DNA from: Pseudomonas hefeiensis
Lineage (GTDB): Bacteria; Pseudomonadota; Gammaproteobacteria; Pseudomonadales; Pseudomonadaceae
Direction of reading: 5' to 3'
Assembly (NCBI RefSeq): GCF_030687835.1
Contig: NZ_CP117449.1
Span: 6,267,001-6,331,000, forward strand
Length of the DNA stretch: 64,000 nucleotides
Of this stretch, positions 18,719 to 26,938 are shown piece after piece. The translations under genes were made by a program, and so were the position numbers. The first letter of the stretch is position 1. Each line of letters begins with the position of its first letter. The notes under the pieces are model-generated. The model ran no database searches. It had not been told where the DNA came from and was given only the letters and a program-made list of their open reading frames with translations.

Positions 18719-19750
18719 GTGGATGTGCCTCTGCTGCTCGCCGCCGTATCCGCGACTTCGCCTTGTGGTGAAGATCTGGAATATGACGCGGATTTCTTGC
18801 GCCTGGAACGCGATTCCCAAGGCCAGCCCGAGCGCAGCATGGGCGATTCGATATTGCCTGCCGAACCCCCTGAATGGCGCAGCATCCAGCAGCAAAGCCT
18901 GGACCTGCTGCAACGCAGCAAAGACCTGCGCATCACCCATTTCCTGCTGCAAAGTTCCCTGGCCCTGGAAGGCCTACCGGGCCTGGCCCGCGTGTTGACG
19001 CTGATCAGCCAATTGCTCAAGCAGTACTGGGCCGAGCTGCATCCACGCCTGGACGCCGAGGACAACAACGATCCCACCGTGCGTATCAACGCCCTCGCCG
19101 GCCTGACGTCCGACATCACCATTGGCCTGCTGCGCGAAAGCGTCCTGGCCCGCTCGCGCACCTTCGGTGCCGTGAGCCTGCGCGCCGCCGCCAATGCCAG
19201 CGGCCTGCAAAGTTTCCCGAATGAAAGCCTCGGCGCCGAACAGCTCGCCGGAGCCCTGCTCGACAGCGATCCCGAGCAGTTGGAAATCACTCGCGCCGCC
19301 CTGTTGGAAGCCCGCAGCGCCGCCGAAGCCATCGAGCAACACGTCAGCGATCAAGTCGGTTCTGCCCAAGGCGTGGACCTTGGCCCGCTGAAGCAACCGC
19401 TCAAGATGGCCCTGCAGATTCTCGGCCAGTTCGCCCCGCAGAGCGGCGACAGCGCCCTGCCCGATGTCATCGAAGACGACAGCGCCGCGCCGGTTGAACA
19501 CACCACGGCGCCGAGCGCGAGCGTTCCACGCAGCACCGCCCCTGGCGAAATCAACAGCCGCGACGACGTGCTGCGCAGCCTGGACCGGATTCTCGCTTAC
19601 TACGCCCGTCAAGAGCCCTCCAGCCCCCTGCCGGTGCTGTTGAACCGGGCCAAGATTCTGGTGAACGCCGATTTTGCGACCATCGTGCGCAACCTGATTC
19701 CCGACGGCATGAGTCAATTTGAAAACCTGCGCGGCCCAGACAGCGAATAA
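18719..19750 (+). CDS. tssA: TssA, T6SS sheath-assembly coordinator
   Basis: 343 residues starting at GTG with VDVPLLLAAVSATSPCGEDL, matching the TssA1 N-terminus (ImpA_N domain: CGxDLEYD, here CGEDLEYDADFLRLE). Further family features are PPEWRSIQQQSLDLL and LRITHFLLQSSLALEGLPGL. The C-terminal part is of the short TssA1 type, with DDVLRSLDRILAYYARQEPSSP. TssA binds the baseplate and then rides the growing sheath end. GTG is preferred because AGGGAGATC lies at the right distance, and an ATG at 18723 is out of frame. First gene of the plus-strand operon. Confidence 0.93.
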   Translation: MDVPLLLAAVSATSPCGEDLEYDADFLRLERDSQGQPERSMGDSILPAEPPEWRSIQQQSLDLLQRSKDLRITHFLLQSSLALEGLPGLARVLTLISQLLKQYWAELHPRLDAEDNNDPTVRINALAGLTSDITIGLLRESVLARSRTFGAVSLRAAANASGLQSFPNESLGAEQLAGALLDSDPEQLEITRAALLEARSAAEAIEQHVSDQVGSAQGVDLGPLKQPLKMALQILGQFAPQSGDSALPDVIEDDSAAPVEHTTAPSASVPRSTAPGEINSRDDVLRSLDRILAYYARQEPSSPLPVLLNRAKILVNADFATIVRNLIPDGMSQFENLRGPDSE

Positions 19751-19831
19751 AAAGCGAACGGATCACGCAGTCACGTCACCGGCACCCCCGATGACGCCAA
19801 CACCGTCGCTCAAGCGACCAGGAGCAGCAAC

Positions 19832-20347
19832 GTGGCGAAGCAAAGTTCTCAGAAATTCATCGCGCGTAACCGCGCGCCTCGGGTGCAGATCGAGTACGAC
19901 GTCGAGCTCTACGGCGCCGAGAAAAAGGTCCAGTTGCCCTTCGTCATGGGGGTGATGGCCGACCTGGCCGGCAAGCCCGCCGAGCCTTTGGCACCGGTGG
20001 CCGATCGCAAATTCCTCGAAATCGATGTCGACAATTTCGACTCGCGCCTCAAGGCCATGCAGCCTCGCGTGGCGTTCCATGTACCCAACGAGCTGACCGG
20101 CGAAGGCAACCTGAGCCTGGACCTGACCTTCGAAAGCATGGACGACTTCAGCCCGGCGGCCGTGGCGCGCAAAGTCGACTCCCTGAACAAGTTGCTCGAA
20201 GCACGTACCCAACTGGCGAATCTGCTGACCTACATGGACGGCAAGACCGGTGCCGAAGAAATCATCATGAAAGCGATCAAGGACCCTGCCCTGTTGCAGG
20301 CCCTGGCCAGCGCGCCCAAGCCCGCCGACAACGAGCCCAAGGCTTAA
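19832..20347 (+). CDS. tssB: TssB (VipA), small subunit of the contractile sheath
   Basis: 171 residues beginning at GTG 19832 after GGAGCAGCAAC. Family features are RAPRVQIEYDVELYGAEKKV, LPFVMGVMADLAGKP, FLEIDVDNFDSRLKAMQPR and the C-terminal LLEARTQLANLLTYMDGK. TssB and TssC interlock to form the sheath whose contraction propels the Hcp tube. It is followed 10-15 nt later by tssC. Confidence 0.97.
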   Translation: MAKQSSQKFIARNRAPRVQIEYDVELYGAEKKVQLPFVMGVMADLAGKPAEPLAPVADRKFLEIDVDNFDSRLKAMQPRVAFHVPNELTGEGNLSLDLTFESMDDFSPAAVARKVDSLNKLLEARTQLANLLTYMDGKTGAEEIIMKAIKDPALLQALASAPKPADNEPKA

Positions 20348-20362
20348 TCAGGACGAATGATC

Positions 20363-21859
20363 ATGACCGAATCAGCACGTGAAAATCAGTCCCAGGCCCT
20401 GGGCACCACCGAAGTACCCAGCGAGTTCGCCTCGCTGCTGATGCAAGAATTCAAGCCCAAGACCGAGCGCGCTCGCGAAGCCGTCGAAACCGCCGTGCGC
20501 ACGCTGGCCGAACAGGCCCTGGCGCAGACTGACCTGGTGTCCAACGACGCCATCAAGTCGATCGAATCGATCATCGCCGCCATCGATGCCAAGCTCACCG
20601 CCCAGGTCAATCAGGTCATCCACCACCCTGACTTCCAGCAGTTGGAAAGTGCCTGGCGTGGCCTGCACTACCTGGTCAATAACACCGAGAGCGACGAGCA
20701 ACTCAAGATCCGTGTGCTCAACGTCTCCAAGACCGACCTGCACAAGACCCTGAAGAAATTCAAGGGCACCGCGTGGGACCAGAGCCCGATCTTCAAGAAG
20801 ATGTACGAAGAAGAATACGGCCAGTTCGGCGGTGAACCGTACGGTTGCCTGGTGGGCGACTACTACTTCGACCAGTCGCCACCGGACGTCGAGTTGCTGG
20901 GCGAGCTGTCGAAAGTCTGCGCCGCCATGCACTCGCCGTTCATTGCCGCCGCATCGCCGACCGTGATGGGCATGGGCTCGTGGCAGGAACTGTCGAACCC
21001 GCGCGACCTGACCAAGATCTTCACCACGCCGGAATATGCCGGCTGGCGTTCGCTGCGTGAATCGGAAGACTCGCGTTACATCGGCCTGACCATGCCGCGC
21101 TTCCTGGCGCGCCTGCCGTACGGCGCCAAGACCGACCCGGTGGAAGCCTTCGCCTTCGAAGAAAACACCGACGGCGCCGACAGCTCCAAGTACACCTGGG
21201 CCAACGCCGCTTATGCGATGGCGGTGAACATCAACCGTTCGTTCAAACACTTCGGCTGGTGCTCGCGCATCCGTGGCGTGGAGTCCGGCGGCGAAGTGGA
21301 AAACCTGCCAGCCCACACGTTCCCGACCGACGACGGTGGCGTGGACATGAAGTGCCCGACCGAAATCGCCATTTCGGACCGCCGTGAAGCGGAGCTGGCG
21401 AAGAACGGTTTCATGCCGCTGCTGCACAAGAAAAACACCGACTTCGCCGCGTTCATCGGCGCCCAGTCGTTGCAGAAACCGGCCGAATACGACGATCCGG
21501 ACGCCACCGCCAACGCCAACCTGGCCGCGCGCCTGCCGTACCTGTTCGCCACCTGCCGTTTCGCTCATTACCTCAAGTGCATCGTGCGCGACAAGATCGG
21601 CTCCTTCAAAGAGAAGGACGAAATGCAGCGCTGGTTGCAGGACTGGATTCTCAACTACGTCGACGGTGACCCGGCGCACTCCACCGAGACCACCAAGGCC
21701 CAGCACCCACTGGCCGCCGCCGAGGTCATCGTCGAGGAAGTCGAAGGCAACCCGGGGTACTACAACTCCAAGTTCTACCTGCGCCCGCACTACCAGCTCG
21801 AAGGGCTGACCGTGTCGCTGCGCCTGGTATCGAAACTGCCTTCGGCCAAGGGTGCGTAA
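20363..21859 (+). CDS. tssC: TssC (VipB), large subunit of the contractile sheath
   Basis: About 498 residues, standard length. Characteristic stretches: FQQLESAWRGLHYLV, LLGDYYFD-like segment read as LVGDYYFDQSPPDVELL, ASPTVMGMGSWQEL, FLARLPYG, FRPFxH-type region read as FATCRFAHYLKCIVRDKIG, and the C-terminal KFYLRPHYQLEGLTVSLRLV. Two ATGs occur at 20357 and 20363. The AGGA at 20350-20353 is too close to the first, so 20363 (MTESARENQ) is chosen. Confidence 0.97.
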   Translation: MTESARENQSQALGTTEVPSEFASLLMQEFKPKTERAREAVETAVRTLAEQALAQTDLVSNDAIKSIESIIAAIDAKLTAQVNQVIHHPDFQQLESAWRGLHYLVNNTESDEQLKIRVLNVSKTDLHKTLKKFKGTAWDQSPIFKKMYEEEYGQFGGEPYGCLVGDYYFDQSPPDVELLGELSKVCAAMHSPFIAAASPTVMGMGSWQELSNPRDLTKIFTTPEYAGWRSLRESEDSRYIGLTMPRFLARLPYGAKTDPVEAFAFEENTDGADSSKYTWANAAYAMAVNINRSFKHFGWCSRIRGVESGGEVENLPAHTFPTDDGGVDMKCPTEIAISDRREAELAKNGFMPLLHKKNTDFAAFIGAQSLQKPAEYDDPDATANANLAARLPYLFATCRFAHYLKCIVRDKIGSFKEKDEMQRWLQDWILNYVDGDPAHSTETTKAQHPLAAAEVIVEEVEGNPGYYNSKFYLRPHYQLEGLTVSLRLVSKLPSAKGA

Positions 21860-21887
21860 AAACTGTTGAACGGTACGCGGTAAAAAA

Positions 21888-21977
21888 TGTGGGAGCGGGC
21901 TTGCTCGCGAATGCGGTTGATCATCCAGCATTGATGTTGACTGACCCGACGCATTCGCGAGCAAGCCCGCTCCCACA
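21888..21977. repeat. REPIN between tssC and hcp
   Basis: TGTGGGAGCGGGCTTGCTCG at the left and CGAGCAAGCCCGCTCCCACA at the right are perfect inverted repeats separated by about 50 bp. In a transcript from tssC to hcp they would form a large hairpin. Confidence 0.9.
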
Positions 21978-22085
21978 GGGGGTCTTCGGTGGTTTGGAGA
22001 TCAGCTTCAGCCCCGTTCAGCAGAACAGATTTCGCAAGGTCGGCGTCAATCAAACAATGTGGTAGAGACCACACAGGGAGAAAAC

Positions 22086-22574
22086 ATGGCTGTTGATATT
22101 TTCATCAAGATCGGCGACATCAAGGGCGAGTCCATGGACAAGGCCCACAAGGACGAAGTCGACGTCCTGAACTGGAGCTGGGGCATGTCCCAGTCCGGCA
22201 ACATGCACGTGGGCAGCGGCGGTGGCGCGGGCAAGGTCAACGTGCAGGATCTGTCGCTGACCAAGTTCGTCGACAAGGCATCGCCCAACCTGATGATGCA
22301 TTGCGCCAGCGGCAAGCACATCGACAAGGTCAAACTGACCGTGCGCAAGGCCGGCGGTGAAAGCCAGGTCGAGTACATGATCATCAATCTGGAAGAAGTC
22401 CTGATCACCTCCCTGAGCACCGGCGGCTCGGGCAACGATGATCGCCTGACCGAAAACGTCACCCTGAACTTCGCCAAGGTGATGGTGGAGTATCAACCGC
22501 AGAAAGCCGACGGCACCAAAGAAGGCGGTCCGGTCAAGTTCGGCTGGAACATCCGTCAGAACGTCAAGGTGTAA
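22086..22574 (+). CDS. hcp1: Hcp1, T6SS tube protein
   Basis: 162 residues beginning MAVDIFIKIGDIKGESMDK, with HKDEVDVLNWSWGMSQSG and the C-terminal FAKVMVEYQPQKADGTKEGG. This is very close to the H1-T6SS Hcp1 family. The upstream in-frame start at 22059 lacks support, while ATG 22086 has AGGGAGAAAAC before it. Hcp hexamers stack into the tube inside the sheath and chaperone small effectors, a likely route for the amidase encoded next. A hairpin follows the stop codon. Confidence 0.97.
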   Translation: MAVDIFIKIGDIKGESMDKAHKDEVDVLNWSWGMSQSGNMHVGSGGGAGKVNVQDLSLTKFVDKASPNLMMHCASGKHIDKVKLTVRKAGGESQVEYMIINLEEVLITSLSTGGSGNDDRLTENVTLNFAKVMVEYQPQKADGTKEGGPVKFGWNIRQNVKV

Positions 22575-22577
22575 TCG

Positions 22578-22611
22578 AACACGCCCCCGGTGCCATGCGC
22601 CGGGGGTGTTT
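22578..22611 (+). terminator. Hairpin after hcp, possible partial terminator
   Basis: CCCCCGG at about 22584-22590 pairs with CCGGGGG at about 22600-22606, extended by outer AACA/TGTT pairing; a short T-run (GTTT) follows. It may end most transcripts after hcp, which is needed in large amounts, with some read-through into the effector pair and tssE. Confidence 0.6.
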
Positions 22612-22655
22612 GGTGCTTGCTCGAATCCAATCCTTTCCCACCCGGTATCTGAGTC

Positions 22656-23114
22656 ATGGCCAAACCTTCGTTTATCAATTTGTGGAAAGCGTATTCCGAT
22701 CTGCTGGTGACCTACCCCGACGCGAAGCCTTGCGACGGTCCGTGGGCCAACCAGTGCGCAATCCGCATGAGCATTACGCTCAATACCGAACTGAGCATCA
22801 AGGTCAACAAGGCCACCTACACCGAACCCAAGTGTGCTCATGGGCATGCGCGGGGGGCTGAATCACTGGCAAACTGGTTGTGGAAACACCACTTGGGCCG
22901 TCCCTCTATTCTCGGCGGCAGCGCAGAAGAGCACCGCACTCTGATGGATAAAAAAGGCCTTATTTTCTTCAAGGACTGCTTCCAACAACTGGGAGAGTCT
23001 CTAGACGGTCGCACCGGCGATCATATCGATCTGTGGAACCGTGGCTTTACCGCTAGCCGGTATGACGATCCTTCCTATCGATCCAGGGCAATCTGGTTCT
23101 GGGAGCTCGTATGA
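22656..23114 (+). CDS. Tae4-like peptidoglycan amidase, T6SS effector
   Basis: 152 residues, cytosolic with no signal peptide, as expected for an Hcp-carried effector. It fits the Tae4 family of NlpC/P60-like amidases: N-terminal PSFINLWKAYSDL, catalytic Cys34 in NQCAIRMSITLN, and catalytic His123 in GDHIDLWN (Asp125 or the Asp137/138 pair as third residue). MDKKGLIFFKDCF corresponds to the KGIIVV strand of Tae4. Such enzymes cut the D-Glu-mDAP bond in the peptide stems of a rival's cell wall. The gene overlaps the next one by 4 nt (ATGA), the arrangement of effector and immunity genes. It occupies the place where P. aeruginosa H1-T6SS has tagJ, which I do not find here. Confidence 0.88.
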   Translation: MAKPSFINLWKAYSDLLVTYPDAKPCDGPWANQCAIRMSITLNTELSIKVNKATYTEPKCAHGHARGAESLANWLWKHHLGRPSILGGSAEEHRTLMDKKGLIFFKDCFQQLGESLDGRTGDHIDLWNRGFTASRYDDPSYRSRAIWFWELV

Positions 23115-23560
23115 TCAAGGCTCATTGCGCGGTATTTATTGGCTGCTTGCTTTCGAGTCTGACGGCCTGTGCCGGGCAGCAAGCTTCACCGGCCACGCCA
23201 GCCGCAGCGGTGAATCAAGTCGTCTCGATGGACGGGCAACAGTTAACGTTGGTCAATGACCAACAACGCTGCGCGCTACGCAAACCAGACCAGACCCTAC
23301 TGCCACTCGACTTGCCATGGCCCTGCCAATTCACTGTCGACAGGCAAGGCAAATCGCATGTCGAAACCTTCGGCAAGGTGCCCATTGTCATCGTTATTCA
23401 TTTGACGACAGCGGCAGAGGACAGTCCGGAGTGTCGGTCCGAGTATCGCGCCATACGCCAGATCAACGGACAATTCGAACCTTCGATAATCGCTCGCACG
23501 GGTAGTTGTATGCGTGGCGCGGGTGACCAGAAAAATTACACGGGCCTTTTCACTTGGTAA
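23111..23560 (+). CDS. Lipoprotein, candidate immunity protein for the Tae4-like amidase
   Basis: 149 residues. The signal sequence [20 protein letters not shown] ends in a lipobox with Cys20; AGQQ after the Cys has no Asp at +2, which in enteric rules would favour outer-membrane sorting. The mature domain is about 125 residues, with several Cys (about 53, 71, 107, 132) that could form disulfides in the periplasm. I do not recognise it as the classic Tai4 family. The role is inferred from its ATGA overlap with the amidase gene and from the need for a periplasmic protector against a peptidoglycan amidase. Confidence 0.72.
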   Translation: MIKAHCAVFIGCLLSSLTACAGQQASPATPAAAVNQVVSMDGQQLTLVNDQQRCALRKPDQTLLPLDLPWPCQFTVDRQGKSHVETFGKVPIVIVIHLTTAAEDSPECRSEYRAIRQINGQFEPSIIARTGSCMRGAGDQKNYTGLFTW

Positions 23561-24066
23561 CCGAAATCGCCACCCGTGATCGCCTGCAACCGTCCCTGCT
23601 GGACCGGTTGACCGACGACGATCCGAGCAACCCCAAGGAAAGCGCCGACAAGCGCGTGTTGTCGCTCACCCAGTTGAAAGCCTCGGTGCTGCGTGACCTG
23701 GCGTGGTTGCTCAACACCACATCGCTGCTCGATGCCGACGCCACCCTGCACACCCCGGCGGGCACCTCAGTGGTCAATTTCGGGTTGCCGGCGCTGGCCG
23801 GCAACAGCGCATCGAACGTCGACCTGCCGGCTCTGGAAGCGCTGATTCACCAGGCCATCGCCACGTTCGAACCGCGCATCTTGCGCCATACCCTGCGGGT
23901 GCGAGCCCGAGCAACCGCCGAGATGAACCACAACGCCTTGAGTTTCGAGATCGAGGGTGACCTCTGGGCTCAGCCCGTGCCGCTGCGCCTGATGCTGCAA
24001 ACCGACCTGGACCTGGAAACCGGGCATGTTCGGGTGGTTCACGCCGACCAGCGGAGACGCTCATGA
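23554..24066 (+). CDS. tssE: TssE, T6SS baseplate gp25-like protein
   Basis: 170 residues with [15 protein letters not shown] at the N-terminus, a conserved TssE signature, and the gp25-like core ([50 protein letters not shown]). The only start that keeps this N-terminus is TTG at 23554, inside the last codons of the preceding lipoprotein gene, with no obvious ribosome-binding site. Expression may depend on coupling to that gene. It overlaps tssF by 4 nt. Confidence 0.9.
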   Translation: MVTEIATRDRLQPSLLDRLTDDDPSNPKESADKRVLSLTQLKASVLRDLAWLLNTTSLLDADATLHTPAGTSVVNFGLPALAGNSASNVDLPALEALIHQAIATFEPRILRHTLRVRARATAEMNHNALSFEIEGDLWAQPVPLRLMLQTDLDLETGHVRVVHADQRRRS

Positions 24067-25922
24067 ATCCGCGCCTGCTGGAGCTGTACAACCAGGAACT
24101 GCACCACGTGCGCGAAAGCGCCGCGGAGTTCGCCAAGGAATACCCGAAGATCGCCAGTCGGCTGACGTTGTCCGGGATGGACTGCGCCGATCCCTACGTC
24201 GAACGTTTGCTGGAAGGCTTCGCCTATCTGACGGCGCGGGTGCAGCTCAAACTCGATGCCGAGTACCCGACCTTCACCCATAACCTGCTGGAAATCGCCT
24301 ACCCCCACTACCTGGCACCCACGCCGTCGATGACCGTGGTGCAGTTGCAGGCCGACCCCGATGAAGGCTCGCTGAGCGGCGGCTTTGAGCTGCCCCGGGA
24401 CACCGTGCTGCGCGCTGCGTTGGGGCGTGAAACCCAGACCTGTTGCGAGTACCGCACCGCCCACGCGGTGACGTTGTGGCCGTTGCAGGTCAGCCAGGCC
24501 GAGTACTTCGGCAACCCGTCCGCCGTGCTCGGGCGCCTGGCCGCTAGCGAACCGAAGGCCAAGGCCGGTCTGCGCCTGACCCTGCGCACAGGCGCCGAAT
24601 TGCCGTTCAACAGCCTGGCTCTGGACAACCTGCCGCTGTTCCTCAGCGGCGCCGACGAACAGCCCTTCCGCCTCTACGAACAACTGCTGAGCAATGCTTG
24701 CGCGGTGTTCGCGCGCAAGCCCGGCGGCGATTGGGTTGAACGTTTGCCCCAGGACGCGTTGTGCTCACGCGGCTTCGATGATGCCGACGCCGCGCTGCCC
24801 GTGGTGGCGCGCGCCTTCCAGGGTTATCGCCTGTTGCAGGAATACTTCGCCCTGCCCCATCGGTTCCTGTTTGTCGACTTCACCCAACTGAGCCGTGCGG
24901 TCAAGCGCTGCGACGGTCAGGAGCTGGAGCTGATCGTGCTGTTCGACCGTCACGACCCGAGCCTGGAAGGCAGCGTCGGCGCCGCACAGTTCCTGCCGTT
25001 CTGCACCCCGGCGATCAACCTGTTTCCCAAGCGCCTGGATCGCATCCACCTGTCGGACCGGGTCAACGAACATCACGTCATTGCCGACCGCACCCGGCCA
25101 ATGGATTTCGAAGTGCACTCACTGACCGGCCTCAGCGGTCACGGCACCGGGCCGGAGCAGCCGTTCCTGCCGTTCTATGCCGTGCGTGATCCTTCCCGTT
25201 ACGGGCGCGACCAGGCCTATTACACGGTACGGCGCGAACCGCGGGTGTTATCCAGCGACCAGCGACGCAACGGCCCGCGCTCGACCTACGTGGGCAGCGA
25301 AACCTTCGTCAGCCTGGTGGACAGCCAGCAAGCCCCCTATCGGCACGACCTGCGCCAACTGGGCGTGACGGCGCTGTGCACCAACCGCGACCTGCCACTG
25401 TTCATGAGCGTGGGCAACGGCAAGACCGATTTCACGTTGGCTGACAGCGCACCCGTCGGCGCGATTCGCTGCGTAGCAGGTCCCAGTCGGCCACGGGCCA
25501 GCCATGCCCACGACGCCAAGGCCTGGCGCTTGATCAGCCAGCTGTCGCTCAATTACCTGTCCCTGAGCGAGCAAGGCCAGGGCGCCGCCGCCCTGCGCGA
25601 ACTGCTGCGCCTGTACGGCGACAGCAACGATGCGGCGGTGCAGTTGCAGATCGAAGGCCTGCGCGAAGTCAGCAGCAAGGCCTGCACCCGACGCTTGCCG
25701 ATGCCCGGCCCGATCGTGTTTGGTCGTGGTCTGGAAATCACCCTGGAATTCGATGAAAACGCGTTTCGCGGCACCGGGGTGTTTTTGCTCGGCGCGGTGT
25801 TCGAGCGCTTCCTGGCACGCTACGTGTCGATCAACAGTTTTACCGAGACGGTGATCCGTACCACCGAACGCGGCGAGATCATGCGATGGAAAGCCAAGCC
25901 CGGACGCCGTCCGACCCTGTGA
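24063..25922 (+). CDS. tssF: TssF, T6SS baseplate wedge protein
   Basis: 619 residues, full length. N-terminus [30 protein letters not shown] (shown in part), then [20 protein letters not shown] and [16 protein letters not shown], all strong TssF signatures; the C-terminus has [16 protein letters not shown] and [17 protein letters not shown]. TssF forms the baseplate wedge with TssG, TssE and TssK. The 3' end overlaps tssG by 37 nt. Confidence 0.97.
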   Translation: MNPRLLELYNQELHHVRESAAEFAKEYPKIASRLTLSGMDCADPYVERLLEGFAYLTARVQLKLDAEYPTFTHNLLEIAYPHYLAPTPSMTVVQLQADPDEGSLSGGFELPRDTVLRAALGRETQTCCEYRTAHAVTLWPLQVSQAEYFGNPSAVLGRLAASEPKAKAGLRLTLRTGAELPFNSLALDNLPLFLSGADEQPFRLYEQLLSNACAVFARKPGGDWVERLPQDALCSRGFDDADAALPVVARAFQGYRLLQEYFALPHRFLFVDFTQLSRAVKRCDGQELELIVLFDRHDPSLEGSVGAAQFLPFCTPAINLFPKRLDRIHLSDRVNEHHVIADRTRPMDFEVHSLTGLSGHGTGPEQPFLPFYAVRDPSRYGRDQAYYTVRREPRVLSSDQRRNGPRSTYVGSETFVSLVDSQQAPYRHDLRQLGVTALCTNRDLPLFMSVGNGKTDFTLADSAPVGAIRCVAGPSRPRASHAHDAKAWRLISQLSLNYLSLSEQGQGAAALRELLRLYGDSNDAAVQLQIEGLREVSSKACTRRLPMPGPIVFGRGLEITLEFDENAFRGTGVFLLGAVFERFLARYVSINSFTETVIRTTERGEIMRWKAKPGRRPTL

Positions 25923-26938
25923 GTACCCTGGACGCGATGCACCAGGAGCCCTGGGAATACGACTTCTTCCAGGCCTTGCGCCGTATCGAGTGCGAATCCC
26001 CCGAACTGCCGCGCCTGGGCCATTCATTGCGCCTGGCCGATGACCCGCTGCGCCTGGGGCAACAGGCCGAATGCACCTTCGCTCCGGCGACCCTGGCCTC
26101 GGTGCAACCGGGTCTCGACGGTGCGCCGGCTCGCCTGGAACAGTTCTTCTTCGGCCTCGGCGGCCCCAACGGCCCGCTGCCGCTGCACATCACCGAATAC
26201 GTGCGCGAACGCCAGCGCAACAACGCCGACAGCACCAGCAAACGTTTCCTCGACGTGTTCCACCATCGCCTGCTCAGCCTGTTCTACCGGGCCTGGGCCG
26301 AAGCGCGGCCCACGGTCAGCCATGATCGCCCGGACGATGACTACTGGTCGGCGCGCCTGGCCGCCTTCAGCGGCCGGGGCATGCCGAGCCTGCTCAACCA
26401 AGGGCTGATCCCCGACACGGCGAAGCTGCATTACAGCGGCCACTTGTCGGCGCAAACCCGCTACCCGGACGGTTTGAAAGCCATCCTCAGCGAGTACTTT
26501 GGCCTGCCGGTGGAGATCGAAGAATACGTCGGCCAATGGCTGGAACTGCCGGAACGCAGCCGCGTGGGCGTCAGCGCCCATCAGTTGGGCGTGGACTTTT
26601 GCCTGGGCCGCTACGTGTGGGATCGCCAACACAAATTCCGCATTCGCCTGGGGCCACTCAAGCTCGATGAGTACATGGGCATGTTGCCCGGCAGCCAACC
26701 CTTCAACGAGCTGGTGGCCTGGGTCGCTGAATATTTGGGCCATGAACTGGACTGGGACCTGAATCTGGTTCTGGAACAACCCGAAGTGCCGGCGCTGCAA
26801 CTCAACGGTGGTTTCCGCCTGGGGTTCAACACCTGGTTGGGACGCCCGGAAACAGATGCCAACGATTTAATACTGGCCCGGCATTACGCCGAACAGGCCA
26901 ACACCTCACAGACCTCAAGGAGCCATGAGCATGGGTGA
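25886..26938 (+). CDS. tssG: TssG, T6SS baseplate wedge protein
   Basis: 350 residues. Family features: WEYDFFQALRRIECESPELPR, FFFGLGGPNGPLPLHITEYV, RFLDVFHHRLLSLFYRAW and FRIRLGPLKLDEYMGMLPG. Partner of TssF in the wedge. The start used here overlaps tssF; a later in-frame ATG (HQEPWEYDFF region, about 25937) is an alternative that would shorten the protein by 17 residues. It overlaps clpV by about 14 nt. Confidence 0.96.
   Translation: MESQARTPSDPVSTLDAMHQEPWEYDFFQALRRIECESPELPRLGHSLRLADDPLRLGQQAECTFAPATLASVQPGLDGAPARLEQFFFGLGGPNGPLPLHITEYVRERQRNNADSTSKRFLDVFHHRLLSLFYRAWAEARPTVSHDRPDDDYWSARLAAFSGRGMPSLLNQGLIPDTAKLHYSGHLSAQTRYPDGLKAILSEYFGLPVEIEEYVGQWLELPERSRVGVSAHQLGVDFCLGRYVWDRQHKFRIRLGPLKLDEYMGMLPGSQPFNELVAWVAEYLGHELDWDLNLVLEQPEVPALQLNGGFRLGFNTWLGRPETDANDLILARHYAEQANTSQTSRSHEHG

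Noticed and set aside
24039..24683. Antisense ORF in tssF
   Set aside because: TssF frame is full length with strong family motifs; the opposite frame is a GC-driven shadow.
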